NCBI GenBank assembly: GCA_035285405.1
Contig: JAYKJI010000126.1
Location: forward strand, 1-21,205
Source of the DNA: Woronichinia sp035285405
GTDB taxonomy: Bacteria; Cyanobacteriota; Cyanobacteriia; Cyanobacteriales; Microcystaceae
Direction of reading: 5' to 3'
Length of the DNA stretch: 21,205 nt
A program made the translations under genes and the position numbers. Below, piece by piece: positions 15,650 to 21,205 of the stretch (the first letter of the stretch is position 1; each line of letters starts with the position of its first letter). Under the pieces are notes generated by a model. The model did no database searches. It worked only from the letters and a program-made list of their open reading frames with translations, and was not told the origin of the DNA.

Positions 15650-16840
15650 TTATTGCTTCGGGAAAGGGGCCGGATTAACTGCGATCGCCTGGGAAATTTG
15701 TTGTCGTTTAATTTCCAGTTCTAACGGATTGCCGATTTTGCTACCTTCCACCTGTTCCTGAACATCTGCTGCCGTCACTACCCGATTTTTTCCCACTGAG
15801 ACAATAATATCTCCCGCCTTTAAACCCGCTTGTGCAGCCGGAGAATTCTTGGCCACATCAATGATTAGTACGCCGTTATCCTGAGTGAGTTTAAAGGGTA
15901 AATTTTCTTGCTGATCGAGTTCCTGCTTGAGATCGGGGGTCAGCGTCACCATGTGAATCCCCAGATAGGGATGCTCAATTTTTCCCTGACTAAATAACTG
16001 TTCCGCCACTCTTTCTGCCGTTTGAATGGGAATCGCAAATCCTAAACCTTGACCATCAGCCCGAATCGCCGTATTAATACCAATCACTTCACCCTTGGCA
16101 TTGAGCAACGGGCCGCCCGAATTGCCAGGATTAATCGCCGCATCGGTTTGAATAAATCTCACTCGTTTGTCTGGCACACCGACTTCTGAACTAGATCGAC
16201 CCAAGGCACTAATAATTCCCACCGTTACGGTATTATCTAGGCCCATCGGATTACCGATCGCGATCGCCCATTCTCCTGGTAATAGTGTTTCAGACCTCCC
16301 AATCGTAACCTTGGGTAAATTAGAGGCTTCAATTTTCACCACGGCCACATCCGTTACCGAATCAACCCCAACCACTTTGCCACTATAAACCTTGCCATCT
16401 TTGAGCGTCACTTTAACTTGAGCAGAGCCTTCTACCACATGGGCATTGGTTAAAAGTTTGCCATCAGCAGAGAGAATAAAACCGGAACCTGTTCCCCGCT
16501 CTAGATGCTGTTTCGGCAGGGGTAGTTCTTTACCAAAAAAATGTTTAAAAAAGGGTTGATTGAGGGGGGTTTCATCTTCATTGGCCACTTCACGCGCTGC
16601 ATCGATGCGAACTACCGCGGGGCCAACTTTCTGGGCTGCTTTAGCGATAAAGTTTACCTCATTTGGATCGGTAGCGGTTGTGGGAAAGGGCAGGGATTTC
16701 AGGGTGGCGGGTACAATGGCTGATTCTGGTAGGGTTGACGTTGTTGGCGAAAATAAGTAACGACTTCCCGCTAACCCCAGTCCTCCTCCCAAACATAACA
16801 AGAGAGAGGCCACTCCTAATTGTTGGATTGTCAAATTCAT
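15650..16840 (-). CDS. HtrA/Deg-type serine protease with one PDZ domain
   Basis: A 396-residue trypsin-like protease of the DegP/HtrA family (HhoA, HhoB and HtrA are the three cyanobacterial paralogues). An N-terminal hydrophobic segment (about residues 8-28) acts as signal or anchor, placing the protease in the periplasm or thylakoid lumen. Catalytic triad: His134 in LLTNAHVVEG, Asp164 in TDVAVVKI, Ser241 in GNSGGPLL. A single PDZ domain follows (about 290-385), with YLGIHMV at its start. It takes part in degrading misfolded proteins under light and heat stress in this family. Length is closest to HhoA, but the paralogue cannot be decided from this sequence alone. ATG 16840 is chosen because a start 12 codons upstream would add a non-signal-like leader. 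Confidence 0.93.
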   Translation of the reverse strand: MNLTIQQLGVASLLLCLGGGLGLAGSRYLFSPTTSTLPESAIVPATLKSLPFPTTATDPNEVNFIAKAAQKVGPAVVRIDAAREVANEDETPLNQPFFKHFFGKELPLPKQHLERGTGSGFILSADGKLLTNAHVVEGSAQVKVTLKDGKVYSGKVVGVDSVTDVAVVKIEASNLPKVTIGRSETLLPGEWAIAIGNPMGLDNTVTVGIISALGRSSSEVGVPDKRVRFIQTDAAINPGNSGGPLLNAKGEVIGINTAIRADGQGLGFAIPIQTAERVAEQLFSQGKIEHPYLGIHMVTLTPDLKQELDQQENLPFKLTQDNGVLIIDVAKNSPAAQAGLKAGDIIVSVGKNRVVTAADVQEQVEGSKIGNPLELEIKRQQISQAIAVNPAPFPKQ

Positions 16841-16968
16841 TGGCTCAAGGTCTAGGGCTGGAGGTGATCCTCTCAAGTATAAAGGATGTTCCCAGGCTTT
16901 GAGGGCTGTTCACGGTCTTGCAGAGAGCGATCGCTATTTTTCAGCTGCCAAGCTTGGGCATAATGACA

Positions 16969-18945
16969 TTAAGAGGAAGAAAGACTATAGCGAAAACAAA
17001 GCAATCGCAACCAGAGCGCAGGATATTGTTTTTCCAATTGCGGCTGTATTTTAGTTAACCATTGGGGAAACCAACGCGCTAATAGTAAATTCTTAAAACT
17101 ATCTAGGCTAAAATCAGCAAACACCCCTAACCAACGAATGAGATCCGTCGTGCCAGCCATTTCCCAAATCCAAAGTAATAATAGAGGGTTTTTAGTCGCT
17201 GCTTTCAAGGCAAGGCGGGTAAACATTAACCAGGTGGTTTTGTCTTTAATAAAAGTATCGGCCACCTCTGGAGGAGAATCCGCTAATAGCCCAAAAAAGG
17301 TATTGAGCATGGCGTTGACTCGCTGCGGTGGTAGCACTTTTCCAGTCGGAACCATCATCCCCTTAGAAAAGAGCCAAGTAACAGCAATATTACTTTGATA
17401 GGCACGAATTTGATTGAGGTTTTCTGCCTGAAGTAAATCATGCTTTAAAGCCGTATCTAATAGATCGGTAAGTTTGGCTAGATTTCTGACGAGAGAACCG
17501 AAACCAGTAAAGACCAGGGGCGATTGTAAAGAAGCGGCATCCCCGATCGCCAATAATCGATCAAAGGCAACGGTGCGATCGCTTTTTCCCGTGCTGAAGT
17601 GGCCGGGAATGTAACCAAAAGTCGGTTTTTTCCAAGTTAATTTTTCCAGATCGCAGCGACGATATTCCGGCAAAATGGTGAAAAAATCTTCATACATTTC
17701 CAATAAAGAGCCTGGATTATCAACATGAACTTGATGATAGTGAAAGAGATAAAAGGTTAACTCATCCCCTTTACCCGGAAACAATTCCCAAATTAATTGT
17801 CTGCCCCTGGAAATATCACCATGAGAATTCAGCACATCGCCATAATGAGCATCCCAAACAGCAGGTTCCATACCTTCAATCACGGCCCCGACCGTGGGAC
17901 AGACACTATCAAACGTATGGGTTCCATTTAACTGCCAGGCGATCGGGGAGGCCGTTCCCATCGCATCAATTAATAAACGTCCCTGAACCTGTTTGGTGGT
18001 AACGGTTGGTAAATGAATGGTCTCTAGGGTGACAGCGCGATCACCGACTTCAGCCTTGATAAATTCCGTCTCATCCCAGATCTCTCCCCCTGCGGCCCGC
18101 AACTTTTCACCACATTTTTGAAGTAACTGGGCCGAATCCAGCGCAATATTTAACACGGTAGGAGTATGTAAAACCTTAGCTTTGAGATTAGGCGGCTTAT
18201 AACTATCAAAAAACTTATTAAAACCATCTCGATATTCCCTAGCAATTAAGGATTCAAACTCCTCTGCCGTGAAGAGTTGCAGATCAATTAAACGTTGAAA
18301 TTCAGCACGAGAAATATTCCATTCGCGATTCATCCGACCAAAGGGTAAACGTTCAATTAAAAGGACGCGATAGCCCCGTTGAGCCATCACTGCTGCATGA
18401 ATTGCTCCTAAAGCCCCACCAATATAAATTAAGTCGTACAATTTTTCTGAAGAGATAGCAGTTTGTTCCCCTCTAAAAATTACTGATTTCGGCTGTTGTG
18501 GATGACGGACACTTTCACGCCAGCGTTTTTCCCACCAATAAACTCGATTTAGATCGTATTCTCCCTCTGGCATTTGCTGAAAGAAATGAACTGTTTGCGG
18601 ATAATAAGGAGCTAGGGCAGCAAAAATAGACTGCTGGCTGAGATCAATCTCTGGCGGCGCGGGATAGGTGGGCGGAAAAGCGACCCTAATTTCCTGCTCT
18701 AGTTGTTTAACCAGACTTGGTTCCTGGGTAAAAGGGCGATCTCCCCAGCAAAAACATTTCAAATAGACGGTACGCTGTACTGACCAGATAAAAATCGACA
18801 GTATATTAGCCTGCTTATCCTGAAGTCTTAGCCCCCCTGCTCTCAGTTGTTTGTCACCACTTAACGGTTGCCAGGTTTGGTGAAGCCAACACTTTACTGC
18901 TTCAAGATCGGGAGTTGGGACTTCAATATAGAGGAGTTCACGCAT
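16969..18945 (-). CDS. cruA: CruA-type lycopene cyclase (or its paralogue CruP)
   Basis: A 658-residue flavoprotein of the CruA/CruP family, which in green sulfur bacteria and cyanobacteria without CrtL cyclises lycopene ends to beta-rings. An N-terminal domain of about 165 residues (starting MRELLYIEVPTPDLEA) precedes a dinucleotide-binding fold: YDLIYIGGALGAIHAA (170-185) with glycine-rich turn GGALGA, then LLIE (195-198) ending strand 2, and the family segment PFGRMNREWNIS (201-212). A later FAD-binding segment is LLAIGDAASLQSPLVFTGFG, and the C-terminus has hydrophobic helices suggesting membrane contact. The extended N-terminus and full length lead me to favour CruA, but CruP is an alternative. 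No carotenoid gene is adjacent. It runs divergently from the 77-residue gene at 19118. Confidence 0.72.
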   Translation of the reverse strand: MRELLYIEVPTPDLEAVKCWLHQTWQPLSGDKQLRAGGLRLQDKQANILSIFIWSVQRTVYLKCFCWGDRPFTQEPSLVKQLEQEIRVAFPPTYPAPPEIDLSQQSIFAALAPYYPQTVHFFQQMPEGEYDLNRVYWWEKRWRESVRHPQQPKSVIFRGEQTAISSEKLYDLIYIGGALGAIHAAVMAQRGYRVLLIERLPFGRMNREWNISRAEFQRLIDLQLFTAEEFESLIAREYRDGFNKFFDSYKPPNLKAKVLHTPTVLNIALDSAQLLQKCGEKLRAAGGEIWDETEFIKAEVGDRAVTLETIHLPTVTTKQVQGRLLIDAMGTASPIAWQLNGTHTFDSVCPTVGAVIEGMEPAVWDAHYGDVLNSHGDISRGRQLIWELFPGKGDELTFYLFHYHQVHVDNPGSLLEMYEDFFTILPEYRRCDLEKLTWKKPTFGYIPGHFSTGKSDRTVAFDRLLAIGDAASLQSPLVFTGFGSLVRNLAKLTDLLDTALKHDLLQAENLNQIRAYQSNIAVTWLFSKGMMVPTGKVLPPQRVNAMLNTFFGLLADSPPEVADTFIKDKTTWLMFTRLALKAATKNPLLLLWIWEMAGTTDLIRWLGVFADFSLDSFKNLLLARWFPQWLTKIQPQLEKQYPALWLRLLCFRYSLSSS

Positions 18946-19117
18946 CTCAGTAATTAGCGATAGGGCAAAAACAGGAAAATCAAGATCAGGTTGGGGATCA
19001 AAATTGGTTAAACTTCCGCTACGATGTAACTTTACTCAAAAATCTCAGCCACTGGTCGCCTTCATTGCGGTTGCATCCCCAGTTTTTTGATCCTCCGAGC
19101 CTAGCGAATCTTTTAAT

Positions 19118-19351
19118 ATGCACCATTCCATTCCCACCAGTCCTGAAGAAATTATGGCACTCCGTAGCCGTCCTGTCGATGAGGAATTAATTGCGGTGGC
19201 GATCGCGGGAGTGGTGAGATTAGCGCGTCGGCAAGGTCAGTCCTTGGATGAATTAACGGCAGAAGTAATGGCCGATGATCCGATGCTCGATGTGGTGCAA
19301 AGGGGCTGGCTAAGTAAAATGATCGCCCAGGCATGGAAATCCCTGCCCTAG
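19118..19351 (+). CDS. small conserved-looking protein of unknown function
   Basis: I do not recognise this 77-residue protein. It is predicted to be helical and soluble, with the segment VDEELIAVAIAGVVRLARRQGQ followed by LDELTAEVMADDPMLD and a final amphipathic helix ending QAWKSLP. No Cys or His cluster and no TM segment are visible. HIP1 occurs inside the frame (19199-19206), as in neighbouring coding DNA, and the gene ends 22 bases before the HAD gene, suggesting cotranscription. Start ATG 19118 has no good ribosome binding site; ATG 19154 is an alternative giving 65 residues. Confidence 0.65.
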   Translation: MHHSIPTSPEEIMALRSRPVDEELIAVAIAGVVRLARRQGQSLDELTAEVMADDPMLDVVQRGWLSKMIAQAWKSLP

Positions 19352-19373
19352 ATTTTTGCTAATTTTCAGATCT

Positions 19374-20168
19374 ATGACGCAATTAACCCCCCAAATTTTG
19401 GCTCTCGATTTCGATGGTGTGATCTGTGATGGAATGTTAGAGTATTTCCAATCCACCAAACGAGCCTATCGTCATTTCTGGCCCCTAGACAATCTTGATC
19501 AGTTAGAGCCTTTCGCAGCGGATTTTTATCGTCTTCGGCCCCTCATAGAAACAGGCTGGGAAATGATTCTTCTCTTAAGAGCTTTAGTCCTAGCTGTTCC
19601 TGAAGTAGAGATGCGTAATCATTGGTCAGAATTGATTAAAAAGCTATTGGCGCGAGAAAATTTAGAACCCGTTTTATTAGCCAAAACCCTTGATCAGGTA
19701 AGGGATGAATGGATCAATCAGGACTTAGATGCTTGGTTAAATTGGCATCGCTTTTATCCTGGCGTGATTGAAAGGTTAAAATCTCTACTCAGTTCTTCAA
19801 CGTTGCTCTATATTGTCACGACAAAAGAGGGGCGATTTGTACAAAAATTACTGGCAGATCAAGGCTTAGAGCTAGACAGAGCAAGTATTATTGGCAAAGA
19901 GATTAAACAACCCAAATACCAGACTCTTCAGCAATTGTTAGATCAGCATCATCTTTCTCCCCAGGAACTTTGGTTTGTTGAGGATTTACTTCCCACTTTG
20001 TTGTTAGTTAATCAACAATTAAGTTTAACGGGAGTGGGTTTATTTTTAGCAGATTGGGGCTACAATACCGAAGCAGCGAGAAACTCCTTATCTTCCCCCT
20101 CTTCCTCTCCTAACATTCATTTACTCTCTTTATCTCAATTTTCTCAAGATTTTTCTCAATGGCGATGA
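19374..20168 (+). CDS. HAD-superfamily hydrolase
   Basis: A 264-residue protein of the haloacid-dehalogenase superfamily, typically a phosphatase acting through an aspartyl-phosphate intermediate. Motif I is ALDFDGVICDG (nucleophile Asp12, general acid Asp14); motif II is the strand-end YIVTTKEG with Thr; motif III Lys is in GKEIKQPKY; motif IV has the acidic pair in WFVEDLLP. A helical cap sits between motifs I and II (about 25-130). The substrate is unknown; phosphoglycolate-phosphatase-like members are the closest in style. ATG 19374 is used because it starts close to motif I as usual; an in-frame TTG at 19356 is less likely. Same strand and close spacing suggest an operon with the genes on both sides. 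Confidence 0.88.
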   Translation: MTQLTPQILALDFDGVICDGMLEYFQSTKRAYRHFWPLDNLDQLEPFAADFYRLRPLIETGWEMILLLRALVLAVPEVEMRNHWSELIKKLLARENLEPVLLAKTLDQVRDEWINQDLDAWLNWHRFYPGVIERLKSLLSSSTLLYIVTTKEGRFVQKLLADQGLELDRASIIGKEIKQPKYQTLQQLLDQHHLSPQELWFVEDLLPTLLLVNQQLSLTGVGLFLADWGYNTEAARNSLSSPSSSPNIHLLSLSQFSQDFSQWR

Positions 20169-20204
20169 CTGCTGCTATCCTTCTCAACTATCCACCGCAA
20201 TCTT

Positions 20205-20738
20205 ATGAATAATCCTATTTCTTCACCCTATCAGCGTTTTTCGTTACTAATCCTTGGCTTTGTCTTAGTTTTAGGATTACTCATCGGTTGGATTTTTCTA
20301 CAGTCCCAATCCCAATCTGATACCGGCGAATCTAACGGTTTCTTTGCTGGTTCTGCCCCTGAAAATTTGGGTCTTACCCAGGAGCAACTCGCGCCTTGTC
20401 CGTCAACGCCTAACTGTGTGGTTAGCCAAAATGCCGATGCTAGTCATCAAATTGCACCGATCTTTTATACTGGCGATCGCGACCAAGCCAGGGAAAGATT
20501 ATTAAAAGTACTGAGTGTCGTACCTCGAACCAGTATTTTAGTGAGTAACAAAGACTATATCCGTGCGGAATCTCGAAGTCGGATTTTCGGTTTTGTCGAT
20601 GATCTCGAATTTTATTTACCCGTTAATCAATCTCAAATTGAAGTCCGCTCTAGCTCACGCTTAGGAGAATCCGATCTAGGGGTTAACCGCCGCCGTTTAG
20701 AACAAATTCGTCTAGCCATGCAAGATTTAGAGCCTTAA
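20205..20738 (+). CDS. DUF1499 family protein
   Basis: A 177-residue protein with one N-terminal hydrophobic segment (about residues 12-33) that acts as membrane anchor or signal. The DUF1499 domain follows, recognised by CPSTPNCVVSQ (Cys65, Cys71), the segment YIRAESRSRIFGFVDDLEFYLP, and IEVRSSSRLGESDLGVNRRRLEQIR. Such proteins occur widely in cyanobacteria and plastids; the function is unknown to me. The pair of Cys residues six apart might form a disulfide in an exported domain (inference). Last of the three-gene plus-strand run; its stop (20736-20738) directly touches the stop of the convergent ABC permease gene. Confidence 0.88.
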   Translation: MNNPISSPYQRFSLLILGFVLVLGLLIGWIFLQSQSQSDTGESNGFFAGSAPENLGLTQEQLAPCPSTPNCVVSQNADASHQIAPIFYTGDRDQARERLLKVLSVVPRTSILVSNKDYIRAESRSRIFGFVDDLEFYLPVNQSQIEVRSSSRLGESDLGVNRRRLEQIRLAMQDLEP

Positions 20739-21205
20739 CTAAAAAATATCCGCAGGATCGGCGGCTCGTAATTTACCGACAGCGATCGCCCCTGAAATTA
20801 CACACATTACCACCGTCAGAATCAACACTTGAGTTGCCCTAGTCAGGGTCATTATAATTGGTAAACCTGTGGCTTTAGCCGTATTACTATAGAGGAAAAA
20901 AGCTAACCCTAAACTAGGAACAAAACCCACGATCGCCAACAGAATGGCTTCTTGAAAAACAACTTTTAATAAATAGGTATCAGCATATCCCATGGCCTTC
21001 AGCGTGGCATATTCGGGTAAATGATCAGAGACATCGGTATAAAGAATTTGATAAACAATGACTGTCCCGACGATAAAACCCATGACAGTTCCCAAACCAA
21101 AAATAAAACCAATCGTTGTTCGCTTCTGCCAATAGTTCCGTTCATACTCGATCAGTTCTGCCTTGGTAAAAACCTTGACATCTCCCCTGGATAATTTGTT
21201 TTTAA
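20739..21205 (-). CDS. DevC-like ABC transporter permease, 5' end missing (runs off the window)
   Basis: The C-terminal 155 or so residues of a permease of the DevC/MacB (FtsX-like) family; the frame stays open to the window edge. Sequence such as YWQKRTTIGFIFGLGTVMGF and YTDVSDHLPEYATLKAMGY, followed by a helix-rich C-terminus ending GKLRAADPADIF, is typical of DevC. DevC works with the membrane fusion protein DevB and the ATPase DevA; in heterocyst-forming strains the system exports envelope glycolipids, but unicellular cyanobacteria carry paralogues with unknown cargo. DevB and DevA genes would be expected beyond the right end. Three TM segments of the usual four (after the missing N-terminal helix and periplasmic domain) are visible. 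Confidence 0.88.
   Translation of the reverse strand, partial: KNKLSRGDVKVFTKAELIEYERNYWQKRTTIGFIFGLGTVMGFIVGTVIVYQILYTDVSDHLPEYATLKAMGYADTYLLKVVFQEAILLAIVGFVPSLGLAFFLYSNTAKATGLPIIMTLTRATQVLILTVVMCVISGAIAVGKLRAADPADIF

Noticed and set aside
1573..20789. The many GCGATCGC sites as a CRISPR or mobile repeat array
   Set aside because: They are single 8-mers scattered irregularly, mostly in coding DNA, and match the HIP1 palindrome of cyanobacterial genomes.

Overview
The window reads as chromosomal DNA of a cyanobacterium. The palindrome GCGATCGC (HIP1) occurs at least 24 times by eye, about once per 900 bases and spread through most of the window, and several genes belong to families tied to phycobilisomes or cyanobacterial carotenoids (a CpcS/CpeS-type lyase, an NblB-like HEAT-repeat protein, a CruA/CruP-type lycopene cyclase). 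Moderate AT-richness and gene content suggest a unicellular, Microcystis/Cyanothece/Gloeothece-like organism, but the genus cannot be fixed from the sequence alone.

Layout. 1-1115 is AT-rich and sparse, with one small membrane protein on the minus strand and a hairpin-forming repeat. 1116-3059 (minus) is a membrane-anchored GTPase. Across a 402-base divergent spacer lies gyrB (3462-7037), interrupted by a 551-residue in-frame intein (4959-6611), followed after 8 bases by a DHA2-type MFS exporter gene. 8513-11309 (minus) holds an acidic protein of unknown function and hisS. 11428-15434 (plus) is a tight four-gene run: NblB-like HEAT protein, CpcS/CpeS-type lyase, ABC-type solute-binding lipoprotein, MscS-type channel. 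15650-18945 (minus) has an HtrA/Deg protease and a CruA-like flavoprotein. 19118-20738 (plus) has a 77-residue unknown, a HAD-family phosphatase-like protein and a DUF1499 protein. Its last stop codon abuts the stop of a DevC-like ABC permease on the minus strand, which runs off the window end.

The most remarkable item is the gyrB intein. It sits immediately before the TDADVDG motif, so the metal-binding DxD of the TOPRIM domain is split from the rest of gyrase B until splicing. It uses Ser1 and Thr+1 instead of cysteines. It carries a two-motif LAGLIDADG homing endonuclease preceded by a segment resembling a Cro/XRE helix-turn-helix. The four-gene run at 11428-15434 is the second point of interest: two proteins from bilin-handling families are followed by an orphan solute-binding lipoprotein and a small-conductance channel, behind a promoter with a palindromic -10 region, a tandem 8-mer and an RpaB/HLR1-like site.

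I saw no rRNA or tRNA gene, no CRISPR array and no complete insertion sequence. Terminators are hard to call here: there are hairpins, but none with a clean U-tract.
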